From: Paraburkholderia bryophila
GTDB taxonomy: Bacteria; Pseudomonadota; Gammaproteobacteria; Burkholderiales; Burkholderiaceae
Reading direction: 5' to 3'
NCBI RefSeq assembly: GCF_013409255.1
Contig: NZ_JACCAS010000001.1
Location: forward strand, 2,046,001-2,110,000
DNA: 64,000 nucleotides
The notes beneath the pieces were generated by a model. It had not been told where the DNA came from. It ran no database searches and saw only the letters and a program-made list of their open reading frames with translations. The stretch's first letter is position 1; each line of letters begins with the position of its first letter. Position numbers and translations under genes: made by a program. Positions 17,688 through 26,973 of the stretch are shown here, piece by piece.

Positions 17688-18940
17688 CACGACGTCCTTG
17701 CAGTCAGCGTCCTGAATAGCATCCACGCCGCAGCGCAGCCGAGGCCGAGCGTCATCGACCAGGCAATGCCGGTCACGCCCCACCAATGCACCGCAGGCGG
17801 CGCGCTCACCAGCAGCACGACGACCTGAATCGCCGACGCATGCACGGTCGCCTTCGCATCGCCCACCGCACGCAGATACGCGACGAGCACAGCGATCAGC
17901 GCGCCGATCGCCATGTTGATCACGAGGATCCGGAACAGCGGCACCGCGGGCAGCCAGGCCGCGCCGAGAATCAGCGAGAACAGCGGCTCGGCGATCATCC
18001 TGAGCACCACGACGAACGCGGTCAGTCCCACCGCGATCGCCAGCAGATAGATCTTGATGACGCGCGACGCCGACTGCGGATTGCGCCTATGGTGCGCCGC
18101 GAACGTGGGAAACAGGTATTGCGACATCGCGATCGCCGCATCGGCGAGCAGCATCTGCGCGAGCCGCGACGACATCTGATAGCTGCCCAGTTGCGCGGGT
18201 CCAAGCAGTTTGCCGACCACCACCTTATCGAACTGATTGAGCAACAGATTGATCACGCTGCTCGCCCAGATCCAGCGGCTAAAACCGACATAGTGACCGA
18301 TGCCCGACCACACCGCGCGAATCGGCGGACGCGGTTTCATGGTGGCCCAGGTCAGCGTGCTCTTCAGACTTTCGCCGGCCACGAGCCCGATCAGCACGGA
18401 AGCCGCGCCCGCGCCGAAATACGCGAGCGCGAGTCCAACCGTGCAATCGACGAACGACGCCGCCACTTCGACGCCGGCAATGTGCTGAAAGCGCCGCTCG
18501 CGTTGCACCACGTAATAGGTCGGCGAAGCCAGTCCGCGCAACAACGGCAGCAACGCGGCCAGTTGGATCAGCACGAGCGAACCGTTCAGATGGAATTGAC
18601 TGCTCAACAGCGGCGCCAGCGCGACCAGCAGTAGCGAGATGAGTACACCGCGCGCGGTCAGCGTCGTCCACACCGCGCCGAGTTGCGGACGCGTGGGCGC
18701 ATGTTCGCCCTGAATAACGGCCTGCGCGAGTCCGGTGTCGGACAGCGCTTCGGCAATCGCCACCGCGAGCAAGGCCACGCTCACGCTGCCGATCGCCGCC
18801 GGCCCGAGCATGCGGCCGATCGCGAGGAATTTGATCGCCACGAGGCCACGCACGGCGAACTGTTGCAGCAACACCCACGTTGCCGCACTCGCGCCGAAAC
18901 TGCCCGCTATCGACACTGCCGGAAGCCTGATCGCCCGCAA
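17687..18940 (-). CDS. Wzx-like oligosaccharide flippase
   Basis: Integral membrane protein of 417 residues with about 12 hydrophobic segments, of the polysaccharide transporter/MATE-like superfamily that moves lipid-linked repeat units to the periplasm. Typical features are the N-terminal QQFAVRGLVAIKFLAIGRML, GPAAIGSVSVALLAVAIAEA, and later NQFDKVVVGKLLGPAQLGSY, a well conserved Wzx-type motif. The start is TTG at 18940 with GGAGAGACAGC before it. It is followed in one-base overlap by the glycosyltransferase at 16614. It is the only flippase candidate in the locus. Confidence 0.87.
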   Translation of the reverse strand: MRAIRLPAVSIAGSFGASAATWVLLQQFAVRGLVAIKFLAIGRMLGPAAIGSVSVALLAVAIAEALSDTGLAQAVIQGEHAPTRPQLGAVWTTLTARGVLISLLLVALAPLLSSQFHLNGSLVLIQLAALLPLLRGLASPTYYVVQRERRFQHIAGVEVAASFVDCTVGLALAYFGAGAASVLIGLVAGESLKSTLTWATMKPRPPIRAVWSGIGHYVGFSRWIWASSVINLLLNQFDKVVVGKLLGPAQLGSYQMSSRLAQMLLADAAIAMSQYLFPTFAAHHRRNPQSASRVIKIYLLAIAVGLTAFVVVLRMIAEPLFSLILGAAWLPAVPLFRILVINMAIGALIAVLVAYLRAVGDAKATVHASAIQVVVLLVSAPPAVHWWGVTGIAWSMTLGLGCAAAWMLFRTLTARTS

Positions 18941-19281
18941 GCTGTCTCTCCGTCAAAACCTGGCGCGCCCAGATCGGCGCCAGGCAGCGATAAAGGTATC
19001 GCTGCGAACGCCGCCGGCGCACAATTCATTGGGTTGCACCAGCAAGCTGGCGGGGTTTTCATCGAACTCCAGTCTCGACCTTACCGCGAGAGAATCGGCG
19101 ACAACCGCCATCAGCTAGGCGTGGTCAGCCGAAGCCAACAGACCCTGGTACGTTGGCACACAAAGCGGGTCAAATTAGCCATTACCCTTACGCGGGCGAT
19201 GCTAACGTTGCTCCGCTAGCGCCTCGCAACAGCCGGCGCTCAGGTACTTTTTTCTCCTACCACGCACAGGTTACCGACGCG
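18941..19281. other. Divergent non-coding region
   Basis: This is the 341-base gap between the flippase and glycosyltransferase starts. It should hold two promoters. I see no strong dyad and no convincing gene; a plus-strand open frame reaches back to 19153, but that part has no family-like sequence. Confidence 0.4.
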
Positions 19282-20472
19282 ATGGAACAAGACTACGTCC
19301 TGATAGTGGAACCCAATCTGACCGGCCATCGCTGGCGCTATGTCGAGTGGACCATGCAGGCCTGCGCGGAGGCCGGTTACCCCTGCATTCTGGTGACCGA
19401 ATGCGCGAACGAAGATCATCGGCTGGCGCGTCAGATCACCGCCGCCAACCGGCCGGACCAGCAGATCGCATTCGTCGATCCTGAAGAGCAGCAGCGCGGC
19501 CGTTTACCGGATCCGAATCCGTACTGGCGCTTTCACCGCTATTTCCGGCGCGTGCATTCGATCCTCGGCCGCATGCAGAACATCCGCCTCGTGGTGGTGC
19601 CGTACGTCGACTATTTTTTCTACGCGCTGCCGTTTCTCGGCTCGCCGTTCGGCAACACGCCATGGATCGGCATCACGATGCGCGCGACGTTTCATCACCA
19701 CAAGGTCGGCATCAAGGCGCCCGATCGTCCGGTCGTCAACGCGATCAAGGCGCAGTTGTTCAAGCGCGCGATTCGCACCAGCGGACTGCGTACGCTGCTG
19801 ACCATCGACCCCACGTTGCCGGAATGGGCCGCGCGCTATTCGTCGAAGACCGGCGCGAAAGTCGCCTATGTCGCCGATCCGTTTCCCGATGAGCAGGCGG
19901 AAAATCCGGTGCTCGCGCGCGCGCGTCTCGGCCTCGACCCCGACCAGCGCTATCTGCTCGTGTATGGCGCAATCACCGAACGCAAAGGCATCTACGAACT
20001 GGTGCACGCGCTGACGCGACTGGAACACGCGCCGACGCTGATCGTCGCCGGCGAGCAGGACGACGTGACCCGCCACTTCATGCGCAATCACGTGCGCAGC
20101 CTGACGCCCGCGCCGCTGGTGCTCGACGAGTTCATTTCGAACGACGTCGAACGCGATCTGTTCTCCGCCTGCGACGCGGTGTGGCTCGGCTACAAGGGAC
20201 ACTACGGCATGAGCGGCGTGCTCGTGCAGGCGTACCGGTTCGGCAAGCCGGTAATCGCGACGGAAGACGGTTTGATCGGCTGGTTCAGCCGGCGCTGCGA
20301 GTTGGGGCCGATTCTGAGCGACCTGAGTTCCGCATCGATTGGCCGCGCGATTACGGAAACCATGACGTCGTGGCCGCATCCGCGCGAAGCCGAGCCGGCC
20401 GCTCGCGAAGACCTGCTATCGCGGCACACGCTCGGGCAATTCAAGCAGACCTTGCTGCAGCAGATGGCTTGA
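19282..20472 (+). CDS. Glycosyltransferase (GT-B type), EPS locus
   Basis: This is a 396-residue protein. The start MEQDYVLIVEPNLTGHRWRY, with the conserved acceptor-side glycine-histidine turn, makes the ATG at 19282 preferable to one 129 bases upstream. The C-terminal half has YLLVYGAITERKGIYELVHA, PTLIVAGEQDD, and SACDAVWLGYKGHYGMSGVL followed by AYRFGKPVIATEDGLIGWFS. These match a GT4-like donor domain, but the canonical EX7E motif is replaced by a glycine-rich segment, so this is a divergent subfamily. Its donor and position in the repeat unit are unknown. It is transcribed opposite to the flippase. Confidence 0.75.
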   Translation: MEQDYVLIVEPNLTGHRWRYVEWTMQACAEAGYPCILVTECANEDHRLARQITAANRPDQQIAFVDPEEQQRGRLPDPNPYWRFHRYFRRVHSILGRMQNIRLVVVPYVDYFFYALPFLGSPFGNTPWIGITMRATFHHHKVGIKAPDRPVVNAIKAQLFKRAIRTSGLRTLLTIDPTLPEWAARYSSKTGAKVAYVADPFPDEQAENPVLARARLGLDPDQRYLLVYGAITERKGIYELVHALTRLEHAPTLIVAGEQDDVTRHFMRNHVRSLTPAPLVLDEFISNDVERDLFSACDAVWLGYKGHYGMSGVLVQAYRFGKPVIATEDGLIGWFSRRCELGPILSDLSSASIGRAITETMTSWPHPREAEPAAREDLLSRHTLGQFKQTLLQQMA

Positions 20473-20540
20473 GTTTTAGCGCGGTTTTCAGGGCGCGTGG
20501 CGTCTTTTCACCCCGCCCAACTCCGCAACACCTCCTCCGC

Positions 20541-20579
20541 AAAAAAACGAGGCGTCCATCATTACGATGGACGCCTCGT
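20541..20579 (-). terminator. Strong rho-independent terminator, acyltransferase side
   Basis: ACGAGGCGTCCATC (20547-20560) and GATGGACGCCTCGT (20566-20579) form a perfect 14-bp stem with a 5-base loop. Seven A's precede it on the plus strand, so on the minus strand the stem is followed by a T-run. It terminates the acyltransferase transcript and may also serve the glycosyltransferase from the other side. Confidence 0.88.
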
Positions 20580-20659
20580 CACATTCAGCCCGTCAATCTA
20601 GTTAGCTAGCTACAGCCGACCGCCACTACCGGCAATCGGCCACAACACAAACCTCTCGC

Positions 20660-21805
20660 TCAAGATAACTGCCCACCCGCGGGCACTTCCTCGCGCACCG
20701 AACTGCTGCGCTTTTCCGGGAACAGCGCATTGCGCATCAGTAGGAACGGGTATTCGATCGCGCGCGTGGTCACGTAACCGATAAAAATGGCAATCGCGAA
20801 TTGCGCCGTCAGCGCCAGCACCCAGATCAGGCTCGGCGGGAAGCCCATCGCCGTGGTCTTGCGAATCAGCATGTCGCCCGGCGCGAGCGCCAGCGAATGC
20901 CACAAGTAAATCCCGTACGAATAGAGGCCGATCCACGCCACCCCGCGGTAAATCCACGACTCGCGCAGCGAGCCGGAATACTCGAGCACCAGCACGATCA
21001 GCGCGGCGAAACCGAGCGCCTGAATCGTATAGCCGATGCTTTCGTCGAGCGCGAGATTTTTGGTTGCGAGCACCAGCCACGCACACAGGATAACCACGCC
21101 GAGAATCAGCAGCCCCTTGCGTTTGGCAAGCTGATGATAGACAGCGGGCTTCATCCAGTAGATCGCGGACAGAATCACGCCGACGAGCAAACTGTCGATC
21201 CGATACTGCGTGTAAGCGAACGCGCCATCCAGATCGCCACCCGCCACCGCGAAGCAGCGCGCGGTCAGCACCACCGCGCAAATGCCGGTCAGCACACCGA
21301 CAATCGTCCATGCACCCAGCTTCCAGCGCGCAAACAGCAACAGCAGCGCAGGCAGCACGAGATAAAAGTGTTCTTCGACCGCGAGACTCCAGGTCTGGGT
21401 GATCGAGGTCCCCAGATAGTTCTGCAGGTGGGTCAGGTTCTGAACGAGGAAGGTATTCCACGGGTGGCGTCCGGCCAGCACATGGAAAGCAATCAGCACG
21501 TAGTAAGCGGGCCAGATGCGGAAAATCCGCCGCACGATAAAGCGTCGCGCATCCACATGGCCGGTCTCGGCGTATTGGCGAAGCAACAGGCCGCCCACCA
21601 GAAAACCGCTCAGCGTGAAGAACAGATTCACGCCCTCGCGGCCGAAATTCTTCAGCGGATATTCGATGACCTGGATCAGGTAATTGCCGGTGTGGACCGC
21701 ATGAAAGTGAAATCCCATCACCGCGATGATCGCGATGCCGCGGACGAAATCGAGTTCGATCGCCCGTCCCCGTGTCGTAGGCCGCGCCCCGCCGAAAAAT
21801 TTCAT
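20660..21805 (-). CDS. Acyltransferase 3 family (OafA-like) membrane protein
   Basis: This is a 381-residue integral membrane O-acyltransferase, about ten membrane helices. The first segment has the family's ELDFVRGIAIIAVMGFHFHA with the catalytic-type His, followed by GREGVNLFFTLSGFLVGGLL and RRIFRIWPAYYVLIA, and later TQTWSLAVEEHFYLVLPALL. Such proteins transfer acetyl or similar groups from the cytoplasm to exported glycans, so it probably decorates the EPS. The EPS locus has a second, soluble acetyltransferase at 26974. It stands alone between two plus-strand transcripts, with its own terminator at 20541-20579. Confidence 0.9.
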   Translation of the reverse strand: MKFFGGARPTTRGRAIELDFVRGIAIIAVMGFHFHAVHTGNYLIQVIEYPLKNFGREGVNLFFTLSGFLVGGLLLRQYAETGHVDARRFIVRRIFRIWPAYYVLIAFHVLAGRHPWNTFLVQNLTHLQNYLGTSITQTWSLAVEEHFYLVLPALLLLFARWKLGAWTIVGVLTGICAVVLTARCFAVAGGDLDGAFAYTQYRIDSLLVGVILSAIYWMKPAVYHQLAKRKGLLILGVVILCAWLVLATKNLALDESIGYTIQALGFAALIVLVLEYSGSLRESWIYRGVAWIGLYSYGIYLWHSLALAPGDMLIRKTTAMGFPPSLIWVLALTAQFAIAIFIGYVTTRAIEYPFLLMRNALFPEKRSSSVREEVPAGGQLS

Positions 21806-22154
21806 ATTTTTCCCCTGTCATCTGGTGCAAGCGATCCCGCACTAGGGCATGGCCCTTTTTGCATCTTCCGTGGCTGCGTCCGCGTGTGCGCGCCAACTTC
21901 AAGACATTGGAAGACAACCTGAGCCGATGTGCACGTCTCTTGCCGCAACGAACTTGCATGCAACCCAAGTAAGCGCCAAAGCGCCAACGGGGGTCTATAG
22001 AAAGGCACTTGCCGCCGTCGCCAGAACCCAGGCAATCGACGACGAATGCGGTCCAGGTAACTAACGTATTGGGAGATTCCCGCACAATGGCCCGATACGT
22101 GACCGTCCGCTGCAGACGGACGGCGAAACGACGGCGACGGGGGAGGGATCAGCA
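21806..22154. other. Divergent non-coding region before the polymerase gene
   Basis: 349 bases between the acyltransferase start and the Wzy-like gene. Promoters for both directions are expected. I see no convincing gene, hairpin or repeat. Confidence 0.35.
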
Positions 22155-23684
22155 ATGCGCCATCAGTATGCAACGCCCTGGATATGGATTTTTCTGCTTC
22201 CGCTTGCGTGGGACTACAAGGCCACTGACGCCAATGTCGGCCACCTCGCACAGTTCGTGTTCGTGGTCCCGGCGTTCGCCGCCGGGCTCGCGCTGTTGCT
22301 CGTCGCACCGCGCTTTCGCGAGCGCTCGCGGCTACGCTCGGTCGTCACCGCCAGCATGCTGCTGTGCGTGTTCGGCAGCGTGGTGGCCCAGTTCGTGCAG
22401 GATAACGACGTCGGCAACTACCTGCGCACGCTGCTGCCCTTCGTGCTGTTCCTGCTCGGCTACCTCGTGGCGTGCCGGCCGTGGAGCGAATCGCGCCTCT
22501 CCCAGTTCGAACGTGCACTGTTCGTCGCCAATCTGATTAGCGCCGTGTTCACCTTCGTCTACGGCATAGCGACCAGCGGCGATCTCGAGGAAGTGCGCTA
22601 CCGCATCATCTCCGTGACATTGCTCGGTTTGCAAGCCGTGCTGCTGCACGAATTCGTCGTGGCGCGGCGCTTCTCGCTGTTCAACGTGAGCGTGTTCGCC
22701 GGCACCGTCGTCGTCGAGTTGCTGAGCGTGACCCGCAGCCTGCTGCTCGGCACCGTGCTGCTGTTCCTGCTCGCCGTGGCGCTGAGCGCGCCGACGCTTC
22801 AGCACATCTGGCGCGCGTTCGGCCGCAGCATCGTGGTCGGCGTCGTGCTGGCCGCGATAGCCGGCGTCGCGGTCATCAGTTTCCCGACCGTCGCCGAACA
22901 CTGGACGCAGCGCATTTTCGCGTCCGCGGAAACGGAGTCGGGCAAGGATCCGACCACCATCACGCGTCTCGCGGAAATGCGCGACCAGTACGATCAGGTG
23001 ATGGAGTCGCCGTCCACCGTGTTATTCGGCGAAGGCTACGGCCACTATTACCGCTACTCGCCGGCCTATCTGCCGGATCTCGCCGGACAGATCTCCGACG
23101 AAGATTTTTACGCGATCCACGAATGGGCCGCCGGTCACAATTTCTGGGTCTACCAGTTCTTCGCGGGCGGACTGCTGTTCGGCATCGGCATGCCATTGGC
23201 GACGCTGGCGGCGCTGGCAATCTGCTTCTTCTCGTATCGCTACTGGCGCGCGGTGGTGCCCGACGCGCCGATGCTGCCGGTGCTGGGACGCGCCATCATG
23301 CTGTTCGCCGCATTGCCGGCCACCTCGATCGGCGGCAATCCGCTCGGACCGCGTTTTTCAGGCCTCGTATTCGGCATCGCGCTCGGCCTGATGATCGCCA
23401 CGCACTCGCGTTTGCAGCGTGCGTTGCCGGCGCGCGTGAGACGCCCGCGCAGACCGCCGCATTGGCGGCCGGGCGTGATGCCCGATCTGCCTGGTCGCAT
23501 CCAGCCCGGCATGGGTCGTGCCGACCTGCCCGCCGCGCTCGGCGCGTCGCGCGGCTCTAACGACTCACGCGACACCCGCGACGCTCGCGACACCCGCGAT
23601 ACCCGCGTTTCGCCCTCATTCGGCGCGCTCGTGCCCCACACCTCGCCGACGCCAGGCGCCAACCGACCGACTATCGCCCGATGA
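22155..23684 (+). CDS. Wzy-like EPS polymerase (O-antigen ligase/polymerase family)
   Basis: This is a 509-residue inner-membrane protein with about ten hydrophobic segments and a large periplasmic loop (about residues 255-325, including MESPSTVLFGEGYGHYYRYS and the AGHNFWVYQFFAGGLLFGIG segment) before the last helices. This is the layout of Wzy/WaaL proteins that join lipid-linked repeat units. No other polymerase candidate is in the locus. The cytoplasmic tail is unusual: it is Arg/Asp-rich with repeated DTRDxR units coded by 9-base tandem repeats at 23561-23605. The stop overlaps the next start (ATGA), so the two genes are translationally coupled. Confidence 0.82.
   Translation: MRHQYATPWIWIFLLPLAWDYKATDANVGHLAQFVFVVPAFAAGLALLLVAPRFRERSRLRSVVTASMLLCVFGSVVAQFVQDNDVGNYLRTLLPFVLFLLGYLVACRPWSESRLSQFERALFVANLISAVFTFVYGIATSGDLEEVRYRIISVTLLGLQAVLLHEFVVARRFSLFNVSVFAGTVVVELLSVTRSLLLGTVLLFLLAVALSAPTLQHIWRAFGRSIVVGVVLAAIAGVAVISFPTVAEHWTQRIFASAETESGKDPTTITRLAEMRDQYDQVMESPSTVLFGEGYGHYYRYSPAYLPDLAGQISDEDFYAIHEWAAGHNFWVYQFFAGGLLFGIGMPLATLAALAICFFSYRYWRAVVPDAPMLPVLGRAIMLFAALPATSIGGNPLGPRFSGLVFGIALGLMIATHSRLQRALPARVRRPRRPPHWRPGVMPDLPGRIQPGMGRADLPAALGASRGSNDSRDTRDARDTRDTRVSPSFGALVPHTSPTPGANRPTIAR
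23561..23605 (+). repeat. 9-base tandem repeat in the Wzy-like gene
   Basis: Five copies of an imperfect CGACACCCG-type unit, in frame, encode the RDTRDARDTRDTR stretch near the protein's C-terminus. Copy-number changes would keep the frame. Confidence 0.8.
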
Positions 23685-24901
23685 AAATCCTCCATCTGCT
23701 TGCCAGTGTCGATCCCCGCGCGGGCGGTCCTGTCGAAGGCGTGCGCCGTAGCGGTATCGCGATGCAGGACGCCGGTCACGACATCGAAGTCGCCACCTGC
23801 GACGCGCCCGGCGACGCCTACCTCGCCGCGTTTCCGTTCGCGGTGCACACCTTCGGTCCGACGCAAAGCCGCTATGGCCACAACCCGCGTCTCGCGCCGT
23901 GGCTCGCCGCCAACGCGAAACGCTTCGACGCGGTGATCGTGCACGGTCTGTGGCAATACCACGGCTTCGCGGCATGGAAAGCGCTGCGTAACAGCGAGGT
24001 GCCGTATTACGTCTACGTGCACGGCATGCTGGACCCGTGGTTCAAAGAGACCTATCCGCTCAAGCACATGAAGAAGTGGCTGTACTGGCCGTGGGCCGAG
24101 TACCGCGTGCTGCGCGATGCGCACACCGTCATCTTCACGACGGAAGAGGAACGCACGCGCGCGCGTCAGTCGTTCTGGCTGTATCGCGCGCATGAGCGGA
24201 TCGTGCCGTTCGGCACGACGGTGCCGCCGCTCGACGCCGCTCCGATGCGCGAAGCGTTCCTGCAAGCCGTGCCCGGCCTGCGCGGCAAACGCATCGTGCT
24301 GTTTCTCGGCCGCGTGCATGCAAAGAAAGGCTGCGATCTGCTGATCGACGCATTCGCGCGCGTCGCCGGCCGCGACCCGGCGCTGCATCTGGTGATCGCC
24401 GGTCCCGACGAAACCGGTTGGGGCGCGACGCTGCGTGCGCGGGCCCAGGCGGCCGGCATTGCGCATCGGCTAAGTTTGCCCGGCATGTTGCAGGGCGATC
24501 TCAAGTGGGGCGCATTCCATGCGAGCGACGTGTTCGCGCTGCCCTCGCATCAGGAAAACTTTGGCGTGGCGGTGGCCGAAGCGCTCGGTTGCGGACTGCC
24601 CGCGCTGATCTCCGACAAGGTCAACGTGTGGCGCGAAATCGAAGCGGACGGCGCGGGCCTGGTGGCGCCCGACACCGTCGACGGTACCGAGAAGAATCTG
24701 TTGCGCTGGCTCGATCTCGACGACGCCGCGCGCGAACAGATGCGTGCGCAAGCGGCTCGCACGTTCAACGCGCGCTTCCGGATCGAGACGATGGTGAGCG
24801 CGCTGACGGCGCTGCTGGAAACGAAGGGCGCGCCTGTCGATGAGCGGGACGACTCGACGCCGCTCGCCACGCTGTGCGAAGCGACACAGCAAAGCCGCTG
24901 A
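23681..24901 (+). CDS. GT4-type glycosyltransferase (EPS locus)
   Basis: Retaining GT-B glycosyltransferase of 406 residues. The N-terminus MKILHLLASVDPRAGGPVEG matches the GT4 family that includes mannosyl- and galactosyltransferases. Later motifs are YVYVHGMLDPWFKETYPLKH, VLFLGRVHAKKGCDLLIDAF, and the EX7E catalytic motif in SHQENFGVAVAEALGCGLPA. It starts within the stop codon of the polymerase gene (ATGA). It probably adds one sugar of the repeat unit; the donor, perhaps GDP-mannose or GDP-fucose as made in the locus, is inference. Confidence 0.88.
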   Translation: MKILHLLASVDPRAGGPVEGVRRSGIAMQDAGHDIEVATCDAPGDAYLAAFPFAVHTFGPTQSRYGHNPRLAPWLAANAKRFDAVIVHGLWQYHGFAAWKALRNSEVPYYVYVHGMLDPWFKETYPLKHMKKWLYWPWAEYRVLRDAHTVIFTTEEERTRARQSFWLYRAHERIVPFGTTVPPLDAAPMREAFLQAVPGLRGKRIVLFLGRVHAKKGCDLLIDAFARVAGRDPALHLVIAGPDETGWGATLRARAQAAGIAHRLSLPGMLQGDLKWGAFHASDVFALPSHQENFGVAVAEALGCGLPALISDKVNVWREIEADGAGLVAPDTVDGTEKNLLRWLDLDDAAREQMRAQAARTFNARFRIETMVSALTALLETKGAPVDERDDSTPLATLCEATQQSR

Positions 24902-24928
24902 ATCGGCTTATAAAAAACACGGCCGAAA

Positions 24929-24961
24929 AAAAGATGGCGCGCTCAATGCGCACCATCTTCG
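24929..24961. terminator. Hairpin between convergent glycosyltransferase and GMC genes
   Basis: AAGATGGCGCGC and GCGCACCATCTT pair with one C-A mismatch around a 5-base loop. An A-run lies on the left side (so U's on the minus strand), which suits termination of the minus-strand GMC gene, and the stem may also end the plus-strand glycosyltransferase message. Confidence 0.6.
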
Positions 24962-25001
24962 TTTCCACCCTCACCCGACCCCACTCAACGTCACGAAGGC
25001 G

Positions 25002-26744
25002 TCACTGCTCCTTCATCAACGACGTCAGCGTCGACGCCGCGAGCGGCAGCGCCTCGACCTGCGGCGGCGTCGCCTGAATCGACATCATTGCGCTGTTGGC
25101 CGCGTCCGCCCGCATGTTGCCGACGATATCCGGAATATCGAGCTGACGCACCAGATGACCGGCCAGCCGCAACGACAACGCGGCGATCGTGATGGTCGGG
25201 AAGTTCGCGCCGACCGTCGGAAACACCGAACTACCGCCCACGTACAGATTGCTGATCCCATGCACCTTGCAATCGCGATCCACCACGCCTTCGCGTGGCG
25301 AATCGTGCATGCGCGTGGTGCCCATGTGGTGCCACGTGCCCTCCAGCTTCGTCGGCCATGCGCGGCCTTCGAGCGGCGTGTCGAGTTGCACGTCGGCGAC
25401 ACCGGCCAGTTGCAGCTCTTGCGCGAGCAGCGCAAAGGTTTTGTCGAACGTGCGTCGCACCTGGTCGCCCAGATGCCATTCGACCCGCACGCGCGGCATG
25501 CCGAAGCGATCGCGTTTATCGGCCGACAGCGTGACGCGACTATCCGGATCGGGCACGGCTTCGACGATCGCCTGCAGCGTCACGTCGGTGATCAACGCCG
25601 GCCATTGCAGCAAGCGCGTCAATCCGTACCCGACGGTATCCAGCGGATGCGCGATCATCGTCTCGATGTCCCGCTTCAAACTGCGCCCGGGCTGATCCTT
25701 CTGCAACAACGCTTCCTTGCAATGGATCAGCGCTTCCGAACCCGCGCTGCCTTCGCCGTACCATTTCGAATAGAGCCACACGCGGGAATTCAGCAGCTTC
25801 TCGCGCGCCATCCATTCCTGCTTCGGCGCGAACTGCGACGAGATCTTCGTGCCGTGCGCCGACACCGCGGCGTTCTGGTAGTGATACTTGATGTCGTACA
25901 GCTTGTTGCGCGCGTTGCCCGGCCGGAAGCGGACCTTGCCCGACATCATGCGCGGATGATCCATGAAGTAGCGGCCCACCAGATCGTTTGCATTGCCGAG
26001 GCCAGCCGCCTGCACGTCGTTCGACGCGAGCAGCAGACGCGCGTTTTCGATCCCGCCGGTCGCCAGCACGAAAATCTTCGCCTGCATCGTGAGGCGGCGG
26101 CCGCTGATCGTGCCGACTTTCACGCCGGTAATCGTGGTGCCGTCGGCGTTGGCGTCGATGTTCAACACGTTCGCATGCAGATACACGCGCACCCGCGACG
26201 ATTGCGACAGCTCGTCGCGATACACCTTGCCGAAGCGCACCGGCGGGCTGAACTGCGCGACCGTGTCGCGCATGTCGCCGGTCGAGAGCGGCAAGCGGCG
26301 CACGTCGGGACGGCCGATCTCGCGTTCCCAGTAAGCGGGGTCGAAATTCTGCGGGCCGAGCTTCAGCAGTTCGTGCGTGCGCGCGTAGTACGGCGCGAGT
26401 TCGTCGAGACCGAACGGCCAGCCGCTGTGCGCGATCCAGTCGCGCTTTTCGAAGTCCCACGGATCGAGCGGACGGCACCAGCCACCCCAACAGTTGCTGC
26501 TGCCGCCGAAGTAACGGCTGCGCGAGCCATCCGCGAACGAGTACGGCAAGCCCGCGTTCTCGCCGCGATAGAGGTCGCGCGTTTCGTCGTCGGGTCCGAA
26601 GCCGCCGCTCTCGAGCATGCAGGCGTCCACGCCCGCCCTCGACAGTTCGAGCGCCAGCGTAATGCCGGCTACGCCCCCACCGATAATGCAGACCGTCGTC
26701 TCTATGACCGTGTTCTGAGCAACCGTACGAGTGTCGATGAACAT
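25002..26744 (-). CDS. GMC family FAD oxidoreductase inside the EPS locus
   Basis: This is a 580-residue flavoenzyme. The FAD-binding Rossmann start VCIIGGGVAGITLALELSRA lies at about residues 18-37, followed by RYFGGSSNCWGGWCRPLDPW, ATGGIENARLLLASN and a C-terminal domain with WHHMGTTRMHDSPREGVVDR and NLYVGGSSVFPTVGANFPTI. These are hallmarks of the glucose-methanol-choline/sugar-dehydrogenase group; the His pair near the flavin is present. No signal peptide, so it works in the cytoplasm. The GGGAGCAGGGG ribosome site supports the start. Its place among EPS genes suggests oxidation of a sugar hydroxyl, perhaps to a keto-sugar, but no substrate can be read off. Confidence 0.88.
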   Translation of the reverse strand: MFIDTRTVAQNTVIETTVCIIGGGVAGITLALELSRAGVDACMLESGGFGPDDETRDLYRGENAGLPYSFADGSRSRYFGGSSNCWGGWCRPLDPWDFEKRDWIAHSGWPFGLDELAPYYARTHELLKLGPQNFDPAYWEREIGRPDVRRLPLSTGDMRDTVAQFSPPVRFGKVYRDELSQSSRVRVYLHANVLNIDANADGTTITGVKVGTISGRRLTMQAKIFVLATGGIENARLLLASNDVQAAGLGNANDLVGRYFMDHPRMMSGKVRFRPGNARNKLYDIKYHYQNAAVSAHGTKISSQFAPKQEWMAREKLLNSRVWLYSKWYGEGSAGSEALIHCKEALLQKDQPGRSLKRDIETMIAHPLDTVGYGLTRLLQWPALITDVTLQAIVEAVPDPDSRVTLSADKRDRFGMPRVRVEWHLGDQVRRTFDKTFALLAQELQLAGVADVQLDTPLEGRAWPTKLEGTWHHMGTTRMHDSPREGVVDRDCKVHGISNLYVGGSSVFPTVGANFPTITIAALSLRLAGHLVRQLDIPDIVGNMRADAANSAMMSIQATPPQVEALPLAASTLTSLMKEQ

Positions 26745-26973
26745 CCCCTGCTCCCGTCTTCTTCATGCATTTCCGGCGTGCGTCCCTGGCGCTTGCCGAC
26801 CCGCCCGGATCGGCCAAGCAGACTCACGCGCGCGTCGCGCCCCGGTGCCCGTCAGCTTCGCCGCGGGCGTCGACCGGACGGCATCGGCGTTCCCATGGCG
26901 GCGCCCGGTATGTTCCGGACAACACGACTTCGGCCTCCTCAGCGTAAAAACGCTGCGGTTCTATGTCTGTGGT

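Noticed and set aside
20610..22085. Long open frame of ~490 codons on the minus strand, over the acyltransferase
   Set aside because: It overlaps the acyltransferase in another frame, is Arg/Pro-rich with no family motifs, and the acyltransferase frame has clear membrane and catalytic sequence.
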